Shown: positions 44,463 to 53,424 of the stretch, one piece after another
Layout of the letters: every line of letters begins with the position of its first letter
Position numbering within the stretch: position 1 is the stretch's first letter
Assembly (NCBI RefSeq): GCF_900182815.1
Contig: NZ_FXUA01000004.1
Location: forward strand, 372,001 to 436,000
Length of the DNA: 64,000 bases
Direction of reading: 5' to 3'
Source: Algoriphagus winogradskyi
GTDB lineage: Bacteria; Bacteroidota; Bacteroidia; Cytophagales; Cyclobacteriaceae
Notes under the pieces: model-generated
Told to the model about the DNA's origin: nothing
What the model saw: the letters and a program-made list of their open reading frames with translations, nothing else
Databases searched by the model: none
Made by a program: the position numbers and the translations under genes

Positions 44463-46583
44463 TCAAATAGACATTGGATGTTCTTCAAAATTCGAAAGCA
44501 ACTTTTTGCAATAAAGTCTCCAATTAACCTCATCGACTATTATAGACTCTTGCTTGCATCGTATTATTAAATCACAAATTTGTAAATAATCAATCAGAGG
44601 CTTCATTCTTACTGATCCAAAACTGAAAAATTTCGTATCAAAACCTAAACATTCAAGCACCAAATTTATAAACCTTCTATTCTGTTTATTTCTTGAGCCT
44701 GGCATTCCAGAAATTTTGAGATCTTCTTCCATTTCCACCTTTTTAAGTATTGGTACGATGTCAATACTCAAAAATGTAAATTTTTGAAGTTGCTGAAGAA
44801 TTGAAACAGTTCTTTTCCTATTAAGATTTTTATATAATTTAAAATCCACATCATATCCCAATCTCTTCATGATTTTCAAAGGTATTTCTTCGAAATGGGA
44901 AAAATTATCCATTTTATTTGTTTCATTTGAATCTCGAACATAAAGCAATAAAAATATTGTTATAAAAACTCTCCTTGAAAAATTCAAAACCTCATTATCC
45001 TCTTGAATTATATGTTTATCAATTACAAAAAATACATGTATTAACATATCATTTTTTGAAGAATAATCATTTAATGAATTAACACTAAAACGAAGAACTT
45101 GATCAGAATTGGAAATCCCTGAGAACAGCAGTAAAATTTCATTCCATTTTGGATTAAAAAGATATCCATCTACTAATTCATCTGTTATATTTTTCGATTG
45201 AAAATAATGCGCGACAAGATACTCTTGAATTGTTAAATGACAAAAGGAATATATATCAATTGTTCGTTCTACAAATATCCCTTTATGAACTTCAAGAGAC
45301 GTTAACACTTGACTGGGACCAATTTCATCCTTTAATTTTTCATTCTTGCTAAGAAAAATACTTATCAATTTTATCAATTCCATTTTTGAAAAGAAAATCT
45401 TTTCTTCCTTATATAAAGCTAATGCTATTTCAGAGAGCATATCTAGCTCTAAATCAACATTTAAATACTTATGAATACTTTCAACGAATACCCCCTTTTC
45501 TAAATTCCATTTTTCTAAATAAATACCTAAAGATCTTTTATACAATAACCCTCTTTTTAAAGGCAATTGGTCGCTCACCTCAAAGGATAAGCATAAAAAC
45601 GTTAACAAAAGTGGTGTTCTAGCCAATTCAAGAGCTGATTGATACTCTTTATTAAAAAGATTGGAAAGAAATCTTTCACTCATTTCAACTTCAGTTGAGG
45701 TTTTATTAGAAAACCAATTCTGAGCAAAATGAATGATTTGTTCATCATTGAAATCTGAAACTTCAACAACATTAAAGACACTAAAATAAGATCTATAGAA
45801 TGCCGTTCTACAAGAAATAATAAATCTGTTGTTCCTATATTTATCTGAGAAATTCTTTACATGAGAAATAATAGAATTTAACTTATCATTTGGAACTTCA
45901 TCTAATCCATCTAACAATATGAGCATTTTACCATTAGTCAAAAAACTAATGGCTGTTTTATCAGGATCAGGAAATCCACAATTTTCAAATTCTTCACTAA
46001 TTATTTCAATTAAATTTATATTTTCATACTTAAATTGTTTCAATTCAATAAAAACAGGAATACATTCATGAACATAATTATACTTCAAATCACTCTCTTC
46101 TTTATTACCTATCAAAAAAAACGGCTTAGTTTTGACAAAGAAAGATTCAATTCCCATTTTCTTTAAAAAAGTTGTTTTACCTGAACCAGGGCTCCCCAAG
46201 ACACACAAATACTTATCGCAATTAGCTACTTCTACTCCTGACCTTCTATTCTTTGAATGAACATTTAACCGTCTGGTATTTTCATTTTTATATGATAATT
46301 CTAAAGAATTAATTGACTCATATTTATTTAAATTTGTAGGAGAATGCGTTTCTAAATTAATATATAAATCTTTAAGGGAAATCGGTTTTGTCATTCCCAA
46401 GATTTTAATCGATCCATTTCTATGAACATAATTTTCGACGTAATTTCTTATAGCCTTTTCAAATTTAATTTTATCTGAAACTTTCATACCAATCTTTTTT
46501 GAAATATTAGTAAAGTTTTCAAATGTATACTTTATAGCAGACTCAATTAAACTAATTTGGGCACTATCGAAATTAATATCCAT
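44463..46583 (-). CDS. NACHT-domain STAND NTPase (bNACHT-like defence protein)
   Basis: A 706-aa protein with a NACHT module. Walker A is GSPGSGKTT (130-138), the NACHT-type Walker B is LILLDGLDEV (221-230) and the sensor is FIISCRT (254-260). A winged-helix/helical region follows. The C-terminus (about 655-706, LIDYLQICDLIIRCKQESIIV) resembles the NACHT C-terminal helical domain. No nuclease or TIR effector is visible in the ~120-residue N-terminus. Bacterial NACHT proteins include antiphage NLR relatives. It is last of a six-gene run and strikingly AT-rich, a sign of transfer. Confidence 0.85.
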   Translation of the reverse strand: MDINFDSAQISLIESAIKYTFENFTNISKKIGMKVSDKIKFEKAIRNYVENYVHRNGSIKILGMTKPISLKDLYINLETHSPTNLNKYESINSLELSYKNENTRRLNVHSKNRRSGVEVANCDKYLCVLGSPGSGKTTFLKKMGIESFFVKTKPFFLIGNKEESDLKYNYVHECIPVFIELKQFKYENINLIEIISEEFENCGFPDPDKTAISFLTNGKMLILLDGLDEVPNDKLNSIISHVKNFSDKYRNNRFIISCRTAFYRSYFSVFNVVEVSDFNDEQIIHFAQNWFSNKTSTEVEMSERFLSNLFNKEYQSALELARTPLLLTFLCLSFEVSDQLPLKRGLLYKRSLGIYLEKWNLEKGVFVESIHKYLNVDLELDMLSEIALALYKEEKIFFSKMELIKLISIFLSKNEKLKDEIGPSQVLTSLEVHKGIFVERTIDIYSFCHLTIQEYLVAHYFQSKNITDELVDGYLFNPKWNEILLLFSGISNSDQVLRFSVNSLNDYSSKNDMLIHVFFVIDKHIIQEDNEVLNFSRRVFITIFLLLYVRDSNETNKMDNFSHFEEIPLKIMKRLGYDVDFKLYKNLNRKRTVSILQQLQKFTFLSIDIVPILKKVEMEEDLKISGMPGSRNKQNRRFINLVLECLGFDTKFFSFGSVRMKPLIDYLQICDLIIRCKQESIIVDEVNWRLYCKKLLSNFEEHPMSI

Positions 46584-46616
46584 TTACAATTTGCAATAAT
46601 ATATAATTTTTTGTTT

Positions 46617-46994
46617 TTAAATAGTATCAATGTAGGCAAAAGACTGCGGTGGAGCAATCCCAAAAGATTCCCTAATACCTAGTGGTTCTCGATACTTCTT
46701 AGCCTTTTTTACTTCTATCGCGTATCCCGTATCCTTTCCACTGAAGTATTCACGATAGAATTCCTCTGATATCCCTGCGAACTCAAATGTAGAATCCCAG
46801 AGAGAATTTAAATTGTCGTGATGCACCGTCTTGATATCAAACTCACCGATCACTTTACTTATAGGAGCTGAGGCATAGACGATTACCGATTTAACCGCTT
46901 CATTTTTATATATTCTTCTTCGAAATTCAAATCTCTTTGTGCCGTCAAAGATCTTTTCGGCAAATTCGGGTTTGATCGATAATAGTACTTTCAT
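46617..46994 (-). CDS. ASCH-domain protein
   Basis: A 125-aa single-domain protein, MKVLLSIKPEFAEKIFDGTKRFEFRRRIY and so on. This is the ASCH/PUA-like fold with the conserved start (LLSIKPEFAEKI.. G.K..EFRR) and GYAIEVKKAKKY. ASCH domains are thought to bind RNA or modified nucleic acid. Its start overlaps the PIN-GNAT gene stop by 4 bp (ATGA), so both are translated together. NACHT follows 33 bp later. Confidence 0.85.
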   Translation of the reverse strand: MKVLLSIKPEFAEKIFDGTKRFEFRRRIYKNEAVKSVIVYASAPISKVIGEFDIKTVHHDNLNSLWDSTFEFAGISEEFYREYFSGKDTGYAIEVKKAKKYREPLGIRESFGIAPPQSFAYIDTI

Positions 46995-48484
46995 ATTCCT
47001 GCTAGCGTTATAAGCTTTTTAAATTCTTCACGACCCATCTTACTGATGGTCTTTATACTATCAAAGTTGGCCAAAATTCCTTCATCTAGCATTTGCTTAA
47101 GATTGATTCGTTTCTTAAAAGAGAATGCATATAGAAAATTGAATGCAAAAGGCCTGTTTTTCGGATACCTGTTCCAGTATTCGACAAGTTCCTCATCAGA
47201 CAACACGGATCGTTTACGGCATATTTGACGAAGTTCTTCTAGATTATTTATACCGTCTATTGTCTCTTCTACAATCCCAACTGTGGTGGCTACTCCTTTA
47301 TAAATACCTCCTGATCTATAAAAAACTAAAATATCGCCAGATTTGAGTCCTCTATTCCTTGAATGGGAAATATAGGATTTTGAAATTGCATTTCTATGAG
47401 GTTTGTTCTCAACAAATTCTAAAGGACTCTCTGTCTTCAAGATAGAATCAGGAAATAATTCGCTATGGTAATCTGGTTTGATGGGAACTATATAAACGTC
47501 GCTTGTTTTGGAAAGCCATGGAAATGTTTTAGAAGGGCGGTTTGGGTCAAATCTTATGGAAAAGTCCCTCACCAATACTTTCTCAGTTCCTGATGAAGTC
47601 GTTTTAATGCCATGATCTTCAAATCCAAACTTCCCTAAAAGGTTGATCAAGCTCTCCAACTCAGGTCTTCCATCAAAGATTGTTACGTAGATCTCATCTA
47701 CTTTACGCAGTCTTGCGTTATCAAACACAATCTTTAAAAAACGTTCTCCAATCCTAAGCCCATTACTAACCACTTTGAAGGTTCCAATTTTAAGACGCCT
47801 CTTAGGAAGAAAAGACGGTGAAATTTCAGAATAGCTTTCCTTCTCATCCTCAACCTTTAGAAATAAAAATGCTTTAATTTCACCAGCCTCGTAGCATACA
47901 TAAGCCATTTCATTATCTCCTGCTTTACTATTGTACCATTTATCAAATCCAACGTAGTCGTTTCTAAAGCTATCAAAGAACTCGTCTTCCAAATCAATAT
48001 TCCCAAAATATTCCCTCTTGACCGAAAGAACAGAATAGTCCACAAAGTCTGGGTTCTCTGCGATCACCTTTTCTAAAAAACTATCAATCCCAAATACACG
48101 ATCAGCAATATTTAGGTATTTAGCCTTCAAATTGATTTTTTTGTCCTCTGTGATCAGATAGTCAACACGACTAGAAAACACTTCATTTAGGAGTTTTGAG
48201 TCCTCCAAATCGTTTGGTTTTGTATCGTATTTTTCAATGATTTCAAGAACTTCCTGCTTTAAAGGTGCTGGCGTTTTCAATTCTTGATAGCTACCAAGCT
48301 TTATAGACATTGAATTAACAACTTGGATACTAGCATGCTTTTGTAACTCTGTCAAAGTCAACGGGTGAACACATTTTGTAAAGTGCAGTTTATCCAACCA
48401 GTTAAATAGTATTCCTATATTCTGATTTGAAACTTTGTCTGTCTCTCGATGGATTACAATATTGGTATCTAACAGTATTTTCAT
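46991..48484 (-). CDS. PIN nuclease - GNAT - EVE/ASCH-like three-domain protein
   Basis: A 497-aa fusion. Residues 1 to about 130 form a PIN ribonuclease-like domain with the acidic set D6, E46, D95 and D114 (LLDTNIVI, LTLTELQKH, EDSKLL, ITEDKK). Residues about 165-300 resemble a GNAT acetyltransferase, with the GLRIGERFLKIVFDNA acetyl-CoA loop-helix. Residues about 330-450 resemble an EVE/ASCH PUA-like domain (SHSRNRGLKSGDILVFYRSGGIYKGVATTVGIVEE). A nuclease, an acetyltransferase and a nucleic-acid reader in one chain suggests a self-contained toxin or effector. It is coupled to the ASCH gene. The domain calls are by eye. Confidence 0.78.
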   Translation of the reverse strand: MKILLDTNIVIHRETDKVSNQNIGILFNWLDKLHFTKCVHPLTLTELQKHASIQVVNSMSIKLGSYQELKTPAPLKQEVLEIIEKYDTKPNDLEDSKLLNEVFSSRVDYLITEDKKINLKAKYLNIADRVFGIDSFLEKVIAENPDFVDYSVLSVKREYFGNIDLEDEFFDSFRNDYVGFDKWYNSKAGDNEMAYVCYEAGEIKAFLFLKVEDEKESYSEISPSFLPKRRLKIGTFKVVSNGLRIGERFLKIVFDNARLRKVDEIYVTIFDGRPELESLINLLGKFGFEDHGIKTTSSGTEKVLVRDFSIRFDPNRPSKTFPWLSKTSDVYIVPIKPDYHSELFPDSILKTESPLEFVENKPHRNAISKSYISHSRNRGLKSGDILVFYRSGGIYKGVATTVGIVEETIDGINNLEELRQICRKRSVLSDEELVEYWNRYPKNRPFAFNFLYAFSFKKRINLKQMLDEGILANFDSIKTISKMGREEFKKLITLAGI

Positions 48485-48486
48485 TT

Positions 48487-49536
48487 CTATTTAAAAACTG
48501 ATTGAATTTTAAGCCATTTTTGCCTGATTAGTGCCATTATCGGGGGTATGAATAGGTAAATCAGTAGTCCTATTGCGAGTGAAAAAGCGAGGTAAAATTC
48601 GACAGGTGGAGATAATATGATTTCATGAAAATCCTCTGTATCAGGCATACCATTTCGAATAGCAGGAAAAGCAAATAAAAACCCACAGACTATGTTAATT
48701 AGTATTGCTATTGCAAATTGGCTAGGACCAATTCTCTCTTTTGTGAATATAGAGAAGAAAGAATAGCTATCGCTGCCATTCTTTTTACTAAAGATAACGA
48801 TAAGTTCATTATTTTTAATTCGCTTATCATCTAAGTAGTTCTTAAAAGGTTGAAATTCTAATGTTCGAACATTTTTAAGATACTCAGATTCAAAAAAAGT
48901 AATATTATAATTATTGGGTACAATATGAAAACAAAAACATGTTTCAACATGACAAGGAATCGAATTTTTAAACTCTTTAAGTAGATGATCCGGAATATTT
49001 CTACTCTCATTTAACTTAATATCATAAATAATTGTAGACTTACCAATTCCTTTCTTTACTGTGGCAATGGATTCAGAAACTGGTTCAACACCTATTCTCA
49101 AATATATATTAGACTTAATAGACTTTTTATCATATTCAGTTAAGTCTATATTCATTGAAACAAGATTATGATTAAAATTATTATGAAAAACAACAGGTAG
49201 TAAACACAATCTATTTCTATCACTGAATTCGTGAATTACCCCCTCTCTATTCTGTCCCCCATCCAGATAGGAAGTGTTTGATACAGAGTCGTTAAAGATA
49301 AATCGGCTGTTATCTGATTTCTTAAGTTTGTCATAGAAATCAGAAACTTTCGAGTCATATTCAATCCATGGGATATATAAATCTAAAGTAAGGCTATTTA
49401 GCCCTTGAATTGATTCTGAATCTATCTCAACACCAAATTCAACCAAACAGGTACTTAAGAATTCCCAAGTACAAATATGAAATCTCTTAATTTTAAGATT
49501 TTCCTGATTACTCCGAATGAAAAATGAATTATCCAT
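48487..49536 (-). CDS. Uncharacterised protein with two C-terminal membrane helices
   Basis: A 349-aa protein without a recognised domain. Most is soluble and beta-rich (LNSLTLDLYIPWIEYDSKV, NIYLRIGVEPV), and it ends with two strong membrane helices (about 272-295 and 315-338; FAIAILINIVCGFLFAFPAI and FYLAFSLAIGLLIYLFIPP). The soluble part would face the cytoplasm as a membrane-tethered sensor or effector. It lies 2 bp before the PIN-GNAT gene and 6 bp after the P-loop gene, so it is clearly part of the same transcript. Low GC. Confidence 0.8.
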   Translation of the reverse strand: MDNSFFIRSNQENLKIKRFHICTWEFLSTCLVEFGVEIDSESIQGLNSLTLDLYIPWIEYDSKVSDFYDKLKKSDNSRFIFNDSVSNTSYLDGGQNREGVIHEFSDRNRLCLLPVVFHNNFNHNLVSMNIDLTEYDKKSIKSNIYLRIGVEPVSESIATVKKGIGKSTIIYDIKLNESRNIPDHLLKEFKNSIPCHVETCFCFHIVPNNYNITFFESEYLKNVRTLEFQPFKNYLDDKRIKNNELIVIFSKKNGSDSYSFFSIFTKERIGPSQFAIAILINIVCGFLFAFPAIRNGMPDTEDFHEIILSPPVEFYLAFSLAIGLLIYLFIPPIMALIRQKWLKIQSVFK

Positions 49537-49542
49537 TATTCG

Positions 49543-50064
49543 TTAATTTGATAAAAATTTTATCAATTCTTCAATATCACCGTTCTTAATTTCTAAGAAG
49601 GGAATACCTAGTTCGTTGGCCACGAAAATCGCATGACTTAATTCAGCACTCTGCATTTCATCTAAAAGATTTTGATTATAATCCTTACCATCTCTTTTTT
49701 TTAGTCGTTTTGCGACCTCAATAATGTCTGTTGTCGCAACAGAGATTATTGTTGGTGCTATTTTTTGAAAAGTCTCAATCGAAACTTTTTGTGGTATTCC
49801 GTTAAAATCGAAGAGACAAAAATGGCCGTCAAGAAGATACTTCATTTCTGGATTTATTAGCTTCTTAAGCCCGTCTATTAATCGGTTTTGAGTATCTGAG
49901 ATATCATCGACCAATTTGTTTGTGGGGTTCGGGTTTAACTCAGACCACTTTAACACCTCACTTGCACAGAGATGCTTTAAATCAAATTCTTTCTGAATTT
50001 TGGAGCAGATGGTTCCTTTTCCTACCCCATGAATTCCGCCAATGAATATTATGTTATGGTACAT
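49543..50064 (-). CDS. P-loop kinase-like nucleotide-binding protein
   Basis: A 173-aa protein from the ATG at 50064, with Walker A GGIHGVGKGT (residues 9-18) close to the N-terminus, as in adenylate-kinase-like P-loop kinases. YLLDGHFCLFD follows as the second acidic site and KRLKKRDGKDY as a possible lid. The substrate is unknown. An upstream ATG at 50181 would add 39 residues that look unlike the family, so I prefer the inner start. It is 6 bp from the next gene, inside the six-gene defence run. Confidence 0.75.
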   Translation of the reverse strand: MYHNIIFIGGIHGVGKGTICSKIQKEFDLKHLCASEVLKWSELNPNPTNKLVDDISDTQNRLIDGLKKLINPEMKYLLDGHFCLFDFNGIPQKVSIETFQKIAPTIISVATTDIIEVAKRLKKRDGKDYNQNLLDEMQSAELSHAIFVANELGIPFLEIKNGDIEELIKFLSN

Positions 50065-50219
50065 GAATAGTGAGTTGGTTGGTTCTGGCGAATTACAAAC
50101 AACGTAGGGCATTTCAGGAGCAGCGTATTTGTCCGTTGAGACTAAGTTTGATAAAAACCTCAAACTTGCGGAAAGCTCCATACGCCCTATGTTTTCTTAT
50201 GTGAGGTAAGCAGTAGGCT

Positions 50220-51110
50220 TTATATTAAATTTCCCACGTATTCCACAAGTTTTGGTATCGAATCATAAATTCCCCTTGAGGTCATTGAAGCGGTAACTTT
50301 TCCTAACCAACCCATTATTTTTCCTTTTCTGTCAGGATTACCTTTTGGTGTCAAATCGTCCAAGACCTTTAACTCTTGAAGATCTGATTTCTGAACTCCT
50401 AACTCTTTTAAATGCTCATACTGAGCTTCATTGATAGTCAAATTAATGTCACCTTGCTTTATATTGTCACCAGCAGCAACATTTAGGGGGTTGTTACTTC
50501 CATAAATATTGTTCGTTATGATATTTTGAGCTTTTCTATCATTTTCTTCATTCATGATGTATTTATTGTCTATTTCAGGGAATTGCTCTTCTAAGTCTTG
50601 TAAAGTATCAATTAACTTTTGTTTAGTCAATTCTACAATATTTGCGAGTTGTGATTTTCCAATTGTCCGTTGACCGCTTCTAATTACACCATTATGGCGT
50701 TGGACTTGGTCTTTATAAAGTTCGCCAACCAACTGAACTTGACCGCCTGTTAAATTTATATATCCTTTACCCTTAGTCAATTGTTCCATATTCTGTTCGA
50801 CAATTGAAATTGGCTCAGTTACTCTATGATAGTTTAATAGTTCTTCAATGTCCTGACGACTATCAGGAAGTAATACAGGAAACGTTTGTCTCTGGCCATA
50901 TGGGAATTCAGCGGTTAAATGGATTTCTGCCCAAATTTTTCTGTAGTCAGGCAAAATGGGGTCTTCAAATTCATATCCGTTAAGTTCCTTATTTAACCAA
51001 CTTTTAAATATGTCATTCTTGATTTGGTGCGCAATTAGCTTTGCTCTTGTCAGTGCTTGAGCAACTGTTATTTTGTCAAAAGCTATGTCTCTAATTAATT
51101 CTTTTATCAT
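50220..51110 (-). CDS. AbiTii-domain protein
   Basis: A 296-aa protein. Its N-terminal ~190 residues match the AbiTii family (IKELIRDIAFDKITVAQALTRAKLIAHQIKND, then WLNKELNGYE with W38 and ELNGY at 42-46), named after an abortive-infection protein of Lactococcus. The C-terminal ~90 residues (NNIYGSNNPLNVAAGD, then a helical tail) are not assigned. It is probably the first gene of a six-gene minus-strand run with the kinase-like, TM, PIN-GNAT, ASCH and NACHT genes, although the gap after it is the largest one. Confidence 0.82.
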   Translation of the reverse strand: MIKELIRDIAFDKITVAQALTRAKLIAHQIKNDIFKSWLNKELNGYEFEDPILPDYRKIWAEIHLTAEFPYGQRQTFPVLLPDSRQDIEELLNYHRVTEPISIVEQNMEQLTKGKGYINLTGGQVQLVGELYKDQVQRHNGVIRSGQRTIGKSQLANIVELTKQKLIDTLQDLEEQFPEIDNKYIMNEENDRKAQNIITNNIYGSNNPLNVAAGDNIKQGDINLTINEAQYEHLKELGVQKSDLQELKVLDDLTPKGNPDRKGKIMGWLGKVTASMTSRGIYDSIPKLVEYVGNLI

Positions 51111-51686
51111 AGTAGGTTTTCTTTTTAGCTTACTGCCAACTTATTTATTTACCCCATTTTAAGGCATTTATCTCCTAATATTGAGTGGCTAAGTGTCACA
51201 AATCTCAATATTTTATGGCGTATATTTTTCTTTCGGTTATTCAATACTCATCTGAAAGAAAAGGCGCCTGTTTAGTACTATCATAAAGATTTCGTAATCA
51301 AAAGGTATTTGATGGTTTCCGGATTTAAGCCCGGATGGATGCTAAAAGTTGGCTGTTCTACCTCACCCCCTGCCCTCTCCTGAAGACAGAGGTTGATCGG
51401 CTCTGCTCCAGATGGAAATTAAGGATAAGAAGTAGGTTGGTTGTTCCCGAATCGCTTCGCTTACCGGGATCTTCGATTTCAATAAATAAAAGGCTCAAGC
51501 AAGAAAGGGAATAAAATGATATGAAAACATACCATGTATAGGGTATTTTTTTGTTTTTGTGATTAATCATTTGGTTTATGCCTATGAGGTTTTAAATCTA
51601 GGTATTTAGGTTTATACTCTGGATTCACCCTCCTGGAGCTGCTACATTTGAATGGACATTAAGTTAAGCCCCTTAACTTAGAATCA
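51111..51686. other. Intergenic region between defence run and IS3 element
   Basis: 576 bp. An inverted repeat AATATTGAG/CTCAATATT (51177-51185, 51204-51212) lies just upstream of the AbiTii gene and may be an operator or mRNA hairpin. A -7 box TACATTTG (51643-51650) and a perfect 9-bp hairpin TAAGTTAAG-CCC-CTTAACTTA (51660-51680) precede the transposase. I could not identify the left end of the IS element. Confidence 0.55.
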
Positions 51687-52004
51687 ATGAAAGACAGGAC
51701 AAGAAGAAGCTTTGACAAGGAATTTAAGAAGATGGTTGTCGAGCTTCACAAGAGTGGTAAATCCTCCAACGAGATCGGAAGGGAGCTGGGAATACCCGGC
51801 AATATGGTTCGTCGATGGAGCAGAGAGTATGAATCCAACGGTGATCAAAGTTTTGCAGGAAACGGTAAACCGATTCTGAGCCCTGAACAGCGGGAAATAG
51901 CCGAATTGAAGAAGGCATTGAAAGAGGCACAGATCGAAAGGGATATTTTAAAAAAGGCCGTGAGCATCTTCTCCAAGAGCGACAACAAATATTCAGGTTC
52001 ATGA
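51687..52004 (+). CDS. IS3-family transposase OrfA
   Basis: A 105-aa protein with an N-terminal HTH (RRSFDKEFKKMVVELHKSGKSSNEIGRELGIPGNMVRRWSREY) and a C-terminal leucine-zipper-like helix (EIAELKKALKEAQIERDILKKAVSIFS), the usual form of IS3 OrfA. Its stop overlaps the OrfB start (ATGA). A -7 box and a hairpin lie upstream. OrfA alone binds the IS ends and cannot transpose the element. Confidence 0.9.
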   Translation: MKDRTRRSFDKEFKKMVVELHKSGKSSNEIGRELGIPGNMVRRWSREYESNGDQSFAGNGKPILSPEQREIAELKKALKEAQIERDILKKAVSIFSKSDNKYSGS

Positions 52005-52863
52005 GCGAGCACCGAGGGGAATTTGCTGTTGAGAAGATGTGTCAGGTTTTCGGGATTTCCAGAAGTAGTTATTACGATTGGCTTACCAGAAAACCTTCAA
52101 AATGGGCCTTGGAAAACGACGTTTTAAGTCAAACCATCCAAGATGTAACTGAGCAAACGAGCTCCAGACTTGGAAGTCCGAAACTCACCCATGAGCTAAA
52201 GGATCGGGGACTGTCTGTTTCTCGCCCCAGAGTAGCTAGGCTGATGAAATCGATGGGTATCCGAAGCGTTGTCAACAAGAAGTTCAAGGTATGCACCACA
52301 GAATCTAATCACTCATACGCCCCGTCAAATAATCTATTAGACAGGGACTTTTCAGCTGCACAGCCTGGACAGAAATGGGTATCAGACATCACTTATGTAA
52401 GAACCCTGCAAGGCTGGCTTTATCTGACGGTGATTATGGTTTATTTGACAGGAAAATTATCGGATGGTCGATGAGTACCACAATGGAGGCAAATCAAACT
52501 GTAAGTACTGCACTCAGAATGGCATTGGGTAACCGGCACTTTAATCCAAATGAGTTGATATTCCATTCCGACCGGGGCGTCCAATATGCCTGCGAAGAAT
52601 TCAGAGGGCTTCTCAAAAAGCATAAGATTATCCAAAGCATGAGTCGACAAGGAAACTGTTGGGACAACGCAGTAGCAGAGAGCTTCTTTAAAATTCTCAA
52701 ATCAGAACTGATCTATCAGATCCCACAATTGACCCGTGACCAAACCCGCATCGAGATCTTTGAATTCATCGAAGTCTGGTACAATCAAAAAAGAAAACAT
52801 TCCTATCTAAATTACCTCACTCCTGAGCAGTTTGGTCAGACAACAAAACAAATCGCCGCATAG
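52001..52863 (+). pseudogene. IS3-family transposase OrfB, frameshifted
   Basis: A DDE transposase broken into two frames, 52001-52474 and from about 52432 to 52863. The first part carries the HTH_21 region and the first catalytic Asp (KWVSDITYV). The second carries LFDRKIIGWS, the second Asp (FHSDRGVQY) and the Glu (NAVAESFFKILKSE). The joint at about 52439 is best explained by loss of one base: ATT ATG G-T TTA TTT reads as IMDLF if one base is restored. The copy is probably inactive unless rescued by frameshifting or a sequencing error. Confidence 0.85.
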
Positions 52864-53424
52864 AGAAATACGGACTCGAACTAATCAGGTGGATTTTATT
52901 TCCAAATCCTCCTGATTAGTTGAGTAGCCCCGCGGCAGGCGGCATTCAATCAAATCACAATCAGGCTTAAAAATATTGTCCGGTTTTTTGTAGCAAATCC
53001 ATCCTCCTCTGGTCAGGTTTGCCATCTTCTCTCATTTGCTTCGGCCCTGGTTTAATTGCTTTAATAGTTTCCATGCTAGTGTGGTTTGATTAAACATGTA
53101 CTAAATCTAATCCAAAAACTCACAGAACCTCCAAATTTTTAATCCTTTAGACAAAAATTGTCGAGATATTTGAAAATGTCTAAAAAATCAGATTAAAAAA
53201 CTCCCAATTCGTTTAATAGATCGACATCTTTCATTATGGATTTTAATTCAATCTTAAATCCCTACAGCTTTTTTGCATTTCAGAATGCCGGCTGTTAGAA
53301 TTCTCAGAATCAAATTTGCCAAATTTTCCTGAGTTCGAGAACATGTCAGATAGTTGTTCAATTATACAATACTCAGATTCATTCCTAATAGCTTTTAAAA
53401 GGAAAAATCACTCCATTTCCCCTA
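52864..53424. other. Intergenic region after the IS element
   Basis: A near-perfect hairpin (52879-52921, arms AACTAATCAGG and CCTGATTAGTT, inner stem GGATTT/AAATCC, one T-T mismatch) follows the transposase and may be its terminator or part of the IS end. It lacks a T-run. A possible 35-aa reading frame lies at 52967-53074 (minus strand). The rest is AT-rich, without recognised features. Confidence 0.5.
52967..53074 (-). CDS. Possible small basic protein (35 aa)
   Basis: An ATG-started frame encodes METIKAIKPGPKQ... ending KTGQYF. It is rich in Lys/Arg and polar throughout. There is no family match that I know and no clear promoter. It lies between the IS element and the large STAND gene. 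It may be real or chance. Confidence 0.22.
   Translation of the reverse strand: METIKAIKPGPKQMREDGKPDQRRMDLLQKTGQYF

Noticed and set aside
51358..51570. 70-codon minus-strand frame upstream of the IS
   Set aside because: No similarity to a family, odd composition, ends in a GC hairpin-like stretch; not convincing.
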